Of a stretch of 64,000 bases of DNA, positions 7,429 through 16,785 are shown piece after piece (position 1 is the first letter of the stretch; each line of letters begins with the position of its first letter). Both the position numbers and the translations under genes were made by a program. Source of the DNA: CAYZXL01 sp964482435 (lineage in GTDB: Bacteria > Auribacterota > JABMQX01); NCBI GenBank assembly GCA_964482435.1, contig CAYZXL010000014.1:1-64000 (forward strand), in the 5' to 3' direction. Under the pieces are notes generated by a model. The model saw only the letters and a program-made list of their open reading frames with translations. It was not told the origin of the DNA and did no database searches.

Positions 7429-9654
7429 ATGTTCAGTGTAGCCTTCTTCAATCGCTACCTTCTATGGGGCCTTTTTGGGGCCGCGATACCGATCCTGATC
7501 CATCTGTTCCACAGAAGACGATTCAGGACGGTGGCGTGGGCTGCGATGGAGTTTCTTGTCTCGTCGAGCAAGCTGACGGCCAGGCGGTTAAAGGTCATGC
7601 AGGCGATTCTCTTGCTGACCAGGATGGGAATTGTCTCTCTCCTGGCTCTGGGGGTGGCGAGGCCGTATTTCACGGGCGAATTCTTTGGCGGAGCCCTGGC
7701 AAGGTCAAAAAGCTCCGCGGTTTTCATTCTGGACAACTCCTACAGCATGGGATTGAAGGAGGGGGAGAAGACGAGCTTTGACGTGGCGAAGGAGGTGACC
7801 GCGAAAATCGTCTCGGGTTTTGCCCGGGGAGATTCGTTGACTTATGCGCTGATGGCGGAGCAGCCGACAGTGGTGACGGAGGGAAATCCCTTGCCGGAGA
7901 AGGTCAAGAAGCTTATCGAAAACTCGGAGCTTTCCGACGAGACGACGGATATTCTGGCATCCTTGACGAAAGGGCTCGAGATCCTCGATTTGGAGAAGAA
8001 TACGCGGAAAGAGCTTTTTCTCATCACGGATTGTCAGAAAAGCGCGTGGGATGCGGCGAACCGAGAAGGATGGCGGAAGCTCGACCAGCTTCTCGCGCGG
8101 GCGAAGGTGAAGCCGAGGATTTTCGTGGTTGATGTCTCGAGGCGAGCCGGGGAAAACGTGACGGCCGCCTGGGCGGAGTTGCCTTCGTTCCCGTGCGGAG
8201 TGGGGAAGAGGTATATGGTGGAGGTTGGTGCGATAACCTCCGCGGAGAAGCCCGCGGCGAGGCCGATTTTCACGTTGTTTCTCGACGATGAGAAGAAGGA
8301 AGTGGCGAGGGCGGAAGGGAGTGAATTCAAGAACCTCGTCTCGACGGGGCGGCTGATTTTTTCGGTGGACTCGCCGGGCTTCCACTGGCGGAGAGTCGCA
8401 GTTCAGACGGATTGTCTGGAGACCGACAACTCGCGCTATTTCAGTTTCGAGGCAAGGCAGTCCGTTCGGATTCTTTGTGTTGACGGCGTCGGGTCGGAGG
8501 ACCGGTTTGAGAGCGGGATAGGCTATCTGGCGTATGCGTTTGCCCCGGAGAAAGGGCTGGAGGGAATCGAGGCGGCGTCGAATATCCTTGACCCTAACGT
8601 CGTCAGTTTGCAGAAGTCCCTCGAGGAGGAACTGGCGAGGTACGACATCGTCGCGCTATACAACGTGCCTGCAATCTCGCCGAGAATGTACGAGGAGCTG
8701 AGCAATTTCGTGAGAAGTAGTGGCGGACTGATGATTTTTCTCGGAGATAAAGTTGACCCCGTAGAGTACGCGGCGAGGTACGCGTCGTCGGAGAAATCGT
8801 TTCTTCCATGCGCTATTGGCTCAGCGAAAGGCGCCGTCCCCACGGGGGACGCGAAGGAGGTGGCGGAGGTTTACAGGATTTCGGAAGTTGATTTCGGGCA
8901 TCGAGCGATGGCCGCATTCAAGGACGCGGCGGGTGGTGACCTGACGACGGCGAAATTCTACCGGTTCTTCTCACTGGAACCGGACAAGGGCGACCCGGAC
9001 GTGCGAGTTCTGGCGAGGTTTTCAGATGGTTCGCCATATCTGGTGGAGAAGAAGTTCGGTCGCGGGCGGACGATTCTGTTCGCGTCGAGCTGCGATTTGA
9101 AGTGGTCGAATATGGCCCTGAGGCCGGCCTTCCTTCCGCTGCTTCATCGGCTTGCATATTATCTCGCGAGCGGCTTCGGCGAAAGGTACAACCTGACGGT
9201 TGGTGAGAAGATCGTGCAAAGCGTAAGGCCGGAAGCCGCGACCTCTCCGGCGAGCATCACTGATCCCGCGGGCCAGTCTTTCAGGGTGATTGTCAAGAAG
9301 GACGAGGCAGGTGGGAGCGAGCCGACCGTCGTTTTCGAGGATACGAGCAGGGCAGGGATTTATGCGCTGAGGACGACGGAAAGCTCAGCACGGGACGCTA
9401 ACAGCGCAGGCGAGACCGTGAGGTATTTCGCCCTAAACGTTGACACGGCGGAAAGCGACCTTTCGGTTCTCGACGAGAAAGCAATTCGGAGGCAGATGCC
9501 CTGGGAGGAATTGAAGTATCTGAGAGGGGAAGGAGCCGCTGAAGCCATCGAACGAATCAGGCACGGAAAGGAAATATGGAGATTCTTGATCGTCGGGACA
9601 ATCTGTCTGCTGTTGCTGGAATCCCTTCTGGCCCGGAAGATTGATAAAGGGTGA
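7429..9654 (+). CDS. BatA-like membrane protein with VWA domain
   Basis: This 741-residue protein has the aerotolerance-regulator N-terminal domain (BatA N-term, PF07584 type): two membrane helices at about 10-28 and 60-78 around HLFHRRRFRTVAWAAMEFL. A VWA domain follows with MIDAS FILDNSYSMG (DNSYS, 102-106) and GKELFLITDCQKS-like strands. A middle region contains a type-1 glutamine-amidotransferase-like fold (ILCVDGVGSED; YDIVALYNVP; FVRSSGGLMIFLGD). The protein ends in a membrane helix (about 714-733). The VWA part would face the periplasm. It lies in the operon between the DUF58 and second VWA genes. Confidence 0.88.
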   Translation: MFSVAFFNRYLLWGLFGAAIPILIHLFHRRRFRTVAWAAMEFLVSSSKLTARRLKVMQAILLLTRMGIVSLLALGVARPYFTGEFFGGALARSKSSAVFILDNSYSMGLKEGEKTSFDVAKEVTAKIVSGFARGDSLTYALMAEQPTVVTEGNPLPEKVKKLIENSELSDETTDILASLTKGLEILDLEKNTRKELFLITDCQKSAWDAANREGWRKLDQLLARAKVKPRIFVVDVSRRAGENVTAAWAELPSFPCGVGKRYMVEVGAITSAEKPAARPIFTLFLDDEKKEVARAEGSEFKNLVSTGRLIFSVDSPGFHWRRVAVQTDCLETDNSRYFSFEARQSVRILCVDGVGSEDRFESGIGYLAYAFAPEKGLEGIEAASNILDPNVVSLQKSLEEELARYDIVALYNVPAISPRMYEELSNFVRSSGGLMIFLGDKVDPVEYAARYASSEKSFLPCAIGSAKGAVPTGDAKEVAEVYRISEVDFGHRAMAAFKDAAGGDLTTAKFYRFFSLEPDKGDPDVRVLARFSDGSPYLVEKKFGRGRTILFASSCDLKWSNMALRPAFLPLLHRLAYYLASGFGERYNLTVGEKIVQSVRPEAATSPASITDPAGQSFRVIVKKDEAGGSEPTVVFEDTSRAGIYALRTTESSARDANSAGETVRYFALNVDTAESDLSVLDEKAIRRQMPWEELKYLRGEGAAEAIERIRHGKEIWRFLIVGTICLLLLESLLARKIDKG

Positions 9655-9738
9655 GAGGCGCAAGGCTCGGATAGCCGAGCGCGAAAAGACCGATAGCGAA
9701 AGGCCGCTCCGCTCGGCGCGGAACGCAATCAAGAGAAG

Positions 9739-12177
9739 ATGAATCAGTCAGTCTGGTGCAACAACTTTAGCCTCGTTGCCGAAAGGCAGAACGGAGGGCT
9801 TGTCATCGGGACGCCCATGGGGCTGGTGATGTTTGTTGTCCTGATGACTATTGCCGCGATAGCGGTTCTGTTTTTCTACGGGCAAGACCTGAGGACGAAG
9901 CAGGTTAAGCACAGGGTCATGCTGTGGGGGCTGAGGGTCCTTGGGCTGGCGTGTCTGGCGATGGTTCTCCTTGAGCCGACGATGGCGTGGAAGAGAACCG
10001 TACCGGAAGAGGCGAGCATCGCGGTGCTTCTCGATGCTTCGGCAAGCATGGGATTGACCGACAAGCTGCGCGACCCCAAAACCCGATTTGCCATGGCTAA
10101 ATTGCACGATCTGTTGACCGATGACCAGCTTCAGCAGGCACTAAGCGGCAAGCCGGAAGACCAGATTTTGACGGAGCAGCAGAGCAAACAGGTTGACGGC
10201 CTGACCCGGATGGCGGTGGCGCTCGATCTGCTTCGCTCGAGGGAAGGGGATTTGCTGAGGAGATTGGCGACGAGGTTCAATGTCAAGGCGCTTCGGTTCG
10301 GCCTGGACGTGGCGGAGATGTCAAGCGTATCCGCTGGTCCGGCACCGGACAAGAGAATTGTGATGGAGGAGGACAAAGGCGGTGCCAGGACGGACATATC
10401 GGCGGCCCTGAAAGCGGTTGAGAAATTGACCGCAAGCGAAAGGGTCGTGGGGACGCTATTGATAACGGACGGCGACTGGAATTCCGGCGGAGACCCGCAA
10501 ATCGCGGCGGAGAAACTGGGTGCGGAGGGAATTCCGGTTTTCTGCGTCGGGATGGGAAATCCCGATGAGGTGCGGGACATCGAGGTAGCGGACGTGAAGG
10601 TCAAAAAGTCGGTTTACTTGAAAGACACCGTGGCGGTTGCGGCGGAGGTGAAATGGAGCGGGTACGAGGACGTAACTATCGCAATTGCTCTCCGGCAGGG
10701 CGAGGAAGTCCTCCAGGAAAAGAAGCTCGAGCTGAAGAAGGGGACGAGGTTGGAGACGGTGGGGCTGCAATTCGTTCCGAAGCAGGTCGGGGTGGTGAGC
10801 TGCACCGTCGAGGTTCCACCCCTGGCCGATGAGGTAAGAAGCGACAATAATCGAAAGAGCTTCGAGGTGGAAGTCACCCGCACCAAGAAGAAGGTTCTGG
10901 TGGTCGAGAAATTCCCGCGCTGGGAATGGCGGTTCCTGAAGAACGCGATTGACCGCGACCCGGATTTCGACCTGACGTGCCTTCTGTTCAATGGAATGGG
11001 GCGTCCTTCCGAAGGGGACATGTACATCACGTCTTTCCCGACGACAAAGAAGGAGTTGTACGAGTTCGAAGTCATAATCTTTGGAGATGTCCCGGCGACG
11101 GAGTTCGCGCCGCAGCAGCTCGAGCTGATTGCTTCTTATGTCGAGGAGAAAGGTGCGCCGTTCATCATGATAGCGGGGGAGAGGTACGCCCCGTGGAGTT
11201 ATGCGGGCACTCCCATTGAGAAGCTTTTGCCGGTTCTACTGGACACGGGTCCGAATGTTAAGACAGGCGTTTACTTCGACAACGGGTTCAATGTTGAGCT
11301 GACAGCGGAGGGATGGGACAGCCCCGTCATGCAACTCTCCGACGTGCTGGAGGAGAATAACAAGGTCTGGATGGAGATGCCGCCGTCGTACTGGTGCGCC
11401 TCAGTGGAGAGGGCAAGGGCGGGGGCAACGGTTCTTGCGGTTCATCCGTTCTTATCGAACAAGTATGGAAAGCTCCCGCTCATAGCCACTCAGCACTACG
11501 GGAACGGCAAGACCATGATTGTGAATGTGGATAGCACGTGGAGGTGGCGCCTCGAACACGGCGACATCGTCCATTACAGGTTCTGGGGAAACGTGCTGAG
11601 GTGGATGGTCGCGGCGCCGCTGGAGGGAAAGGGCAAGTACGTGACGCTTTCGTCGGATAAGGAGAGATACCAGGTCCGAGAAAGCGCGACAATTCATGCG
11701 AAGGTCCTGGACAAGGAGTATTATCCGTTCAGTAAGGGGCAGGTTTTCGTCGAAGTGGCGGATACCTTCGGGAGGAGCGAAAGACTGGCGATGGAACTGA
11801 CGGATGCGAAAAAGGGGCTGTACCAGGCGAGGTATCCCATTCGGGCATCGGGGGTGTACGTTTTGCAGAGCGCTGTGCCGAGCCTCGGGGATGAAGGATT
11901 TCAGGCGGCGATCAAGATTTTCGGGGAGGAGGTCTCTCTGGAACGGAACAGCCTGCAGATGAGCAGGAAAGTCCTCGAGCGGATTGCCGCGAAGACGGGT
12001 GGTAAGTTCCACACAATCGAGACGGCAGCCGCAATACCCGACGAGATTCCGTGGGTGGGGCGCGAGTCAAGCGAAGTGAAGCTCAAAAGCTTGTGGGATA
12101 GTTATTACGCGGTCGCTGCTTTCCTCGGAATTATGACTCTGGAATGGGTTTTGAGGAAGAGGAAGGGATACGTCTGA
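9739..12177 (+). CDS. Membrane protein with VWA and GATase-like domains
   Basis: This 812-residue protein has N-terminal membrane helices at about 25-47 and 60-80, then a VWA domain with AVLLDASASMGL (MIDAS DASAS, 99-103) and GTLLITDGDWNSGG. A CARDB/Ig-like segment (about 285-375) comes next. A GATase-like domain begins KVLVVEKFPRWEWRFLKNAI and continues through EVIIFGDVPATEF and GAPFIMIAGERYAPW. A beta-rich C-terminal region and a final membrane helix complete it. This is a recurrent architecture in planctomycetes, usually left unnamed. With the preceding gene it probably forms a heteromeric envelope complex. Its C-terminal sequence runs to within 15 bases of the next gene. Confidence 0.85.
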   Translation: MNQSVWCNNFSLVAERQNGGLVIGTPMGLVMFVVLMTIAAIAVLFFYGQDLRTKQVKHRVMLWGLRVLGLACLAMVLLEPTMAWKRTVPEEASIAVLLDASASMGLTDKLRDPKTRFAMAKLHDLLTDDQLQQALSGKPEDQILTEQQSKQVDGLTRMAVALDLLRSREGDLLRRLATRFNVKALRFGLDVAEMSSVSAGPAPDKRIVMEEDKGGARTDISAALKAVEKLTASERVVGTLLITDGDWNSGGDPQIAAEKLGAEGIPVFCVGMGNPDEVRDIEVADVKVKKSVYLKDTVAVAAEVKWSGYEDVTIAIALRQGEEVLQEKKLELKKGTRLETVGLQFVPKQVGVVSCTVEVPPLADEVRSDNNRKSFEVEVTRTKKKVLVVEKFPRWEWRFLKNAIDRDPDFDLTCLLFNGMGRPSEGDMYITSFPTTKKELYEFEVIIFGDVPATEFAPQQLELIASYVEEKGAPFIMIAGERYAPWSYAGTPIEKLLPVLLDTGPNVKTGVYFDNGFNVELTAEGWDSPVMQLSDVLEENNKVWMEMPPSYWCASVERARAGATVLAVHPFLSNKYGKLPLIATQHYGNGKTMIVNVDSTWRWRLEHGDIVHYRFWGNVLRWMVAAPLEGKGKYVTLSSDKERYQVRESATIHAKVLDKEYYPFSKGQVFVEVADTFGRSERLAMELTDAKKGLYQARYPIRASGVYVLQSAVPSLGDEGFQAAIKIFGEEVSLERNSLQMSRKVLERIAAKTGGKFHTIETAAAIPDEIPWVGRESSEVKLKSLWDSYYAVAAFLGIMTLEWVLRKRKGYV

Positions 12178-12191
12178 GAAGGAGGGTTCAG

Positions 12192-15100
12192 ATGGCCGAC
12201 GGCGCCGACGCATGGGCACAACACCTGCCGGAGGAGCTGGTGCGAAAGTTCGCCGCTGCCAGAAGGCGACTGAGAAAAGTCGTCGTGGCGAAAGGATGGA
12301 CACTTGTGATTTTTGCGGCGTGCGTGAGCTTTGCCATGTGCATTCTTCTCGACAGACTTCTGTTCTTGAGGTCGCCGCACAGGTTGGTCCTCTTCATTGT
12401 GAGCATCGGGGCGATGGGGAGTTTTCTGGTCGCGTTTCTGATAATGCCGCTCTTAAAGCGAGTTTCTGCGAGACGAATAGCGCGCTCAGTGGAGGACAAA
12501 CACCCGTCGCTCGGAGACTTGTTGCTCAGCACGGTGGAGCTTTCCGAACAACTCGCGAGGGGAGAGGTGTTCACGTCGAGAGAGTTAATAGGAGCGGTCT
12601 CGCGGGAGACGGCGAAGAGAGCAAGGAAGATAGATTTTCGGTCGGCGGTGCCGTTCTCGGCGGTGAAGAAGCCTCTTCTCCTGACGCTGGGGGTTGCAGG
12701 AGCGGTTGGCGTGTATTGCTACCTGCGGCCGATGATTGCCGCGAACGTTTTGCAGAGGATGCTTCATCCATATTCCGGTCCGCCGGCGTTGACGTTCACT
12801 CAGCTATCGGTTTTGCCAGGAGATGCACTGGTTCCAACGGGGACGGACGTCGAAATCAGGGCGATTGCAGCGGGAAAGATTCCAAATAAGGCAACGCTGC
12901 ACCTGCGGAGGGAAGGAGGGCGCTGGGCGGCGGTGTCGCTGGCAAAGGAGAAAGGGGGAGAGTTTCGGTACCTTGTGCGGGCGCTCCTCGGCACGCTGAG
13001 CTACCGGGTGAACGCCGGGGACGCACGCTCCCCGACTCACCGGATTTTCGTTTCGGACAGGCCGGTCATAGTCGGCATCGAGGTGGATTACACCTATCCG
13101 GAATACACCGGCCGCTTGCCCGAGACGAAAAGGGACAGCGGCGACGTCGTGGCTGTCAGGGGAAGCAGGGTCCAGATTACCGCAAGGTCAAACAAGCGGT
13201 TGGAAAGCGCCAGCCTCCGGTTCGGGGACGGGACGCAGAGCCTTGTATCCATTCGCGGCTCAACGATTCGCTCGCAGGTTTTCGAGTTGAAGAGGGACGA
13301 CACGTATTCGTTTGAGCTGAGGGACAGCGATGGTTTCGCGAATCAAGAGGCAATCAGCTACAGCATACGCTCGGTTGAAGATAAAGCGCCGGTTGTGGGG
13401 ATTACCAGGCCCGACCGCTACTCGGACGCGACGCCCGACGAAGTTGTTGAGGTGCGATTTCGGGCGGTTGATGATTTCGGCATCGAGAAGGCCTCTTTGG
13501 AGTACGTCGTCAGAAGCGGCGAGCCAAAGGAAGAGAAGGATAAGGTGCCGGGGGACGAGAGAAAAGGAACGATAGCGATAGAGCTTGCTGCGAAGGGAAA
13601 ACTTGAGCTTGAGGACAAGTGCGAGCTGTCCCTGCCGGAAGTTGACGCGAAGGTGGGAGAAGTCGTTGCGTTTCGGATTGTGGCAGAGGACAACAACGTG
13701 CTGACCGGCCCGGGCAAAGGCTCGTCGGCAGAGCATACGATCCGGGTTGTCTCGAACGAGACTTCCTTGCGACGGATCGAGCAGGAGCAGCAGGACCTTG
13801 CGAGGCGGCTGTTGCGGTTGATCAACCAGCAGAAAGACAATAACGCGCTGGTCAACAAGCTGAGCGAATCCTTGAAAGCAAAAGAGGCTCCGTCTGACGC
13901 TGAGAAGAGTTCCCTCGAGGCAGCAAAATCGGTTCAGCGTGTGATCGAGCAATCGGGCGGAGAGCTCGCGAGGGATTTTGCGGGGATGCTTGAGAAGATG
14001 AGACTCAACCCCATGATTCAGGCAAGGACAGCCATCGAGATGTCGGATGTGACCGAGGCCCTGAAGAGCGTTTCGAGAAATGAGATGCCCGAAGCGTCGC
14101 TGAAGGCGTCGGAGGCAGTGCGCAGCAAACAGCGGCAGGAGAGGGAGAAGAAGCTCGCAGAGACGGCGGCGTTGCAGGAGAAAATCATCGAGGCCCTGGA
14201 GAACATCGGTAGGGAATTCGCGCAATTTCAGGATGAGCAGAGGCTGTTGACTCTGGCGGAGACGGCCGGGAAGCTCGCTCAGGAGCAACTGGCAGCCAGA
14301 AGTCAGACGGCGGCGGCTCTCCCGGAGCTGTCGGGAGTTTTTCCAGAGAAATTGACGGAAGAGCAGAAGAGAAGGCTGAAGAAGCTTGTGGATGCTCAGG
14401 AGAAGTTGAGGGAGAAAGTGGCAGAGTTTGAACAAAGGCTGCGGACGCTCCGGAAGCAGTTGGAATATTCCAATTCGCGGGACGCGCAGATGGTTTCGTC
14501 GGCTCTGAAGCACTTTGAAGAAGGAGGGCAGACCGCGTCGGCGAGCATTCCGAGAAGCGTCAGCGAAGCGATTGACGCCCTGCGCGCAAATCACCTCAAT
14601 AAGGGAATGAGTTTGCAGTCGCAGGTCTATGAGTCTCTGATGAAAATGGCCCAGGAATTCCAGAGGACGCAGACGGCAAGGCTCCAGGGGGAATTCTTCA
14701 ACGCGGCAGAGGGGCTGCAACTCCAGCAGCCCGAGATTGACAAGCTGATCGAAATCCAGAAGGGAATCATCGCCGAGACTGAGCGGCTTCCGCGAGAGAC
14801 CGGTGAGAAGCCGCCGGAAGGCGCGGAGTCCGCGAAGTTCCAGAATGTCACCAGATCGCAAAACGACCTCTTGCGCCGAACGGGGAACTTCCGGGCGATC
14901 CTCGAAGACATGCTTCAGAATCTGGTCGTGACGGAGATGGATCCGGTCACGCCCCTGAAGGGGGCGGAAAGCGCAATGGGCAAAGCGGCGGCGGAGCTCG
15001 ACAAGCAGAAACCTGCGCCTGCACTCGACGATGAAAAGGAATCGCTGAAAAACCTTGAGAAGGCCCGCGATGAACTCGCGAAGACGCTGGCGAGGATGAT

Positions 15101-15698
15101 GGCTAATGCGAACTTGCAGCAGGCGATGCGCGCGATGTCCGTCATCGAGAAGATGGTTGTCGAGCAGAAAAAAGTGAACGACGGGACAAAGGAGCTGGAC
15201 AAGGAAGCTTCCGAAAAGAAGGCGATGACCGACCCGATGCTGGCGACTCTTCGGCAGCTCGTCACTCAGCAGGAATCACTACAGGCGAGAGCGGCGTCGC
15301 TGAGCAATTATCTGAAGACGATGTTGAGGACGGGGGAGATGATGGGGGAATCGGCGGGGCGCTTGAAGAGCAAGCAGACCGGGCAGCAGACGCAGCAGGT
15401 GCAATCGCAGATTCTCGAGCTGTTGATGCAGATGCTTGTGAGGCTCCAGGCGGAGGTCAGCGCGATGGCCCAGGCTATGGGGCTTACAGGAACCAGCGGC
15501 ACCGGCGCGCGCGGCGGGATTCCGACGGAGCCGATTTTCGGCCCGGCTCCCGGAAAAATTGACGACCGCTGGGCGAATCTCCCGCCGAGGGTGAAGCAGG
15601 AGTTGCTGGAGGCATGGACCGAGAAATTCTCTCCGGAGTTTCGCGAGTTGATTGCTTTGTATTACAAGCGGCTTTCCGGAGGCGAGGGGCCGCCATGA
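12192..15698 (+). CDS. Long membrane-anchored coiled-coil protein (DUF4175-like)
   Basis: This 1168-residue protein starts at ATG12192, preceded by a strong AAGGAGGG site; an upstream start at 12144 would lie inside the previous gene. It has three membrane helices near the N-terminus (about 38-60, 68-90 and 160-180). Beta-sandwich segments follow (about 200-500, including DKAPVVGITRPDRYSD and DDFGIEKASLEYVV). A very long Q/E/K/A-rich helical region covers roughly 530-1080. A proline-rich DDRWANLPPRVKQELLEAW stretch near the C-terminus resembles the end of DUF4175-type proteins found next to VWA genes. The pattern suggests a periplasmic filament or tether linked to the VWA proteins. Confidence 0.8.
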   Translation: MADGADAWAQHLPEELVRKFAAARRRLRKVVVAKGWTLVIFAACVSFAMCILLDRLLFLRSPHRLVLFIVSIGAMGSFLVAFLIMPLLKRVSARRIARSVEDKHPSLGDLLLSTVELSEQLARGEVFTSRELIGAVSRETAKRARKIDFRSAVPFSAVKKPLLLTLGVAGAVGVYCYLRPMIAANVLQRMLHPYSGPPALTFTQLSVLPGDALVPTGTDVEIRAIAAGKIPNKATLHLRREGGRWAAVSLAKEKGGEFRYLVRALLGTLSYRVNAGDARSPTHRIFVSDRPVIVGIEVDYTYPEYTGRLPETKRDSGDVVAVRGSRVQITARSNKRLESASLRFGDGTQSLVSIRGSTIRSQVFELKRDDTYSFELRDSDGFANQEAISYSIRSVEDKAPVVGITRPDRYSDATPDEVVEVRFRAVDDFGIEKASLEYVVRSGEPKEEKDKVPGDERKGTIAIELAAKGKLELEDKCELSLPEVDAKVGEVVAFRIVAEDNNVLTGPGKGSSAEHTIRVVSNETSLRRIEQEQQDLARRLLRLINQQKDNNALVNKLSESLKAKEAPSDAEKSSLEAAKSVQRVIEQSGGELARDFAGMLEKMRLNPMIQARTAIEMSDVTEALKSVSRNEMPEASLKASEAVRSKQRQEREKKLAETAALQEKIIEALENIGREFAQFQDEQRLLTLAETAGKLAQEQLAARSQTAAALPELSGVFPEKLTEEQKRRLKKLVDAQEKLREKVAEFEQRLRTLRKQLEYSNSRDAQMVSSALKHFEEGGQTASASIPRSVSEAIDALRANHLNKGMSLQSQVYESLMKMAQEFQRTQTARLQGEFFNAAEGLQLQQPEIDKLIEIQKGIIAETERLPRETGEKPPEGAESAKFQNVTRSQNDLLRRTGNFRAILEDMLQNLVVTEMDPVTPLKGAESAMGKAAAELDKQKPAPALDDEKESLKNLEKARDELAKTLARMMANANLQQAMRAMSVIEKMVVEQKKVNDGTKELDKEASEKKAMTDPMLATLRQLVTQQESLQARAASLSNYLKTMLRTGEMMGESAGRLKSKQTGQQTQQVQSQILELLMQMLVRLQAEVSAMAQAMGLTGTSGTGARGGIPTEPIFGPAPGKIDDRWANLPPRVKQELLEAWTEKFSPEFRELIALYYKRLSGGEGPP

Positions 15699-15783
15699 TG
15701 GAGCAAGCGGCGACGCGAGTGCGTTGGCGGCGCACCGAGGCACGTCGTCTTCAGGCGGGAGTAACGGAGAAAGGAGAAAGCCC

Positions 15784-16785
15784 GTGCAGACTATCCGACA
15801 AGTCAGCTCTTTCCTGATTGTGAGCATGACAGGGATAGCTGTTGTTGCTGTGGCGTCGTCAGCGGAGGGTGCCATTCCGGCGCAGGCTCAGGCTGCCGTT
15901 GAGAAGGGACTGGATTACCTGGCGAAGAGTCAGTTGCCCGACGGCACCTGGCCCGACCAGTACGGGAAAAGTCCCGCAGTGGTGGGACTGGTTGCCATGG
16001 CTTTCATGGCGCACGGCGAAGAGCCCGGCAGAGGTAAGTACAAGGACGTTCTCGACAAAGCGATAGATTACATCCTCAAAAACGCCCAGGCGAATGGACT
16101 GATCACCAGGGAGGGAAGCCAGCCGATGTATGACCACGGCTTTGCGACGCTGGCTCTCGCAGAGGCCTATGGGATGTCGAAGAGGGAAGGACTTGAACGG
16201 GCGCTCCTGATGGCGGTCAGGCTCATCGAAAGAGTTCAGAATCCGCAGGGGGGGTGGCGTTACCAGCCCCGGCCTGCCGACGCGGACATCACGGTAACCG
16301 GCTGCCAGTTGATGGCGCTTCGGGCGGCGAGAAATGCGGGTGTGAACGTCCAGAGCGAAGTGGTCCGGAGAGGTCTGGACTACGTCAAGACGTGTGCGTG
16401 TTCGGATGGAGGCTTTGCATATCAACCTGGCGGAGGCTCGGGGAAAGCGAGAACCGGAATAGGGATTTTGCTGTTGCAGGCACTCGGAGAACCCGAGTTG
16501 CCTCTCGTTGCTGCCGGGGCAGACTATCTTGCTCGGAACCCCCCCCAGGCGGGAGAGACTTATTTCTATTACGGGCTGTACTATTGCTCCCAGGCAATGT
16601 TTCAGAAAGGCGGCGAACACTGGAAGACCTGGCGGGAGAAGATGCTCGAGGCGGCGCTGCCTATCCAGAACGCGGATGGGAGCTGGCCGGAACGCGGAGA
16701 CTCAGGCGGAAAAACCTACGCGACGGCGATGGCCATTATGGCCCTGGAGGTGGAGTGGAAGCTCTTGCCCATTTTCCAGCGATGA
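15784..16785 (+). CDS. Secreted squalene-oxidase/prenyltransferase-repeat (alpha-alpha toroid) protein
   Basis: This 333-residue protein starts with GTG15784, set by AAGGAG at 15771 and by the signal peptide MQTIRQVSSFLIVSMTGIAVVAVASSAEGA. The mature part has repeats typical of prenyltransferase/squalene-oxidase folds: GLDYLAKSQLPDGTWPDQYG, IERVQNPQGGWRYQPR, GLDYVKTCACSDGGFAYQPG and LPIQNADGSWPERG. The terpene cyclase DXDD motif is not evident, so a binding or scaffold role is more likely than catalysis. The same fold is a frequent neighbour of VWA operons in planctomycetes. Its stop overlaps the next start (ATGA at 16782). Confidence 0.88.
   Translation: MQTIRQVSSFLIVSMTGIAVVAVASSAEGAIPAQAQAAVEKGLDYLAKSQLPDGTWPDQYGKSPAVVGLVAMAFMAHGEEPGRGKYKDVLDKAIDYILKNAQANGLITREGSQPMYDHGFATLALAEAYGMSKREGLERALLMAVRLIERVQNPQGGWRYQPRPADADITVTGCQLMALRAARNAGVNVQSEVVRRGLDYVKTCACSDGGFAYQPGGGSGKARTGIGILLLQALGEPELPLVAAGADYLARNPPQAGETYFYYGLYYCSQAMFQKGGEHWKTWREKMLEAALPIQNADGSWPERGDSGGKTYATAMAIMALEVEWKLLPIFQR

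Noticed and set aside
13260..14861. 533-codon antisense frame inside the coiled-coil gene (and a similar 469-codon frame at 23147-24556)
   Set aside because: Both mirror strongly supported plus-strand genes and encode low-complexity, motif-free sequence.
15784..16785. Squalene-hopene cyclase or other terpene cyclase
   Set aside because: Half the usual length, secreted, and without a DXDD catalytic motif; only the toroid fold is shared.
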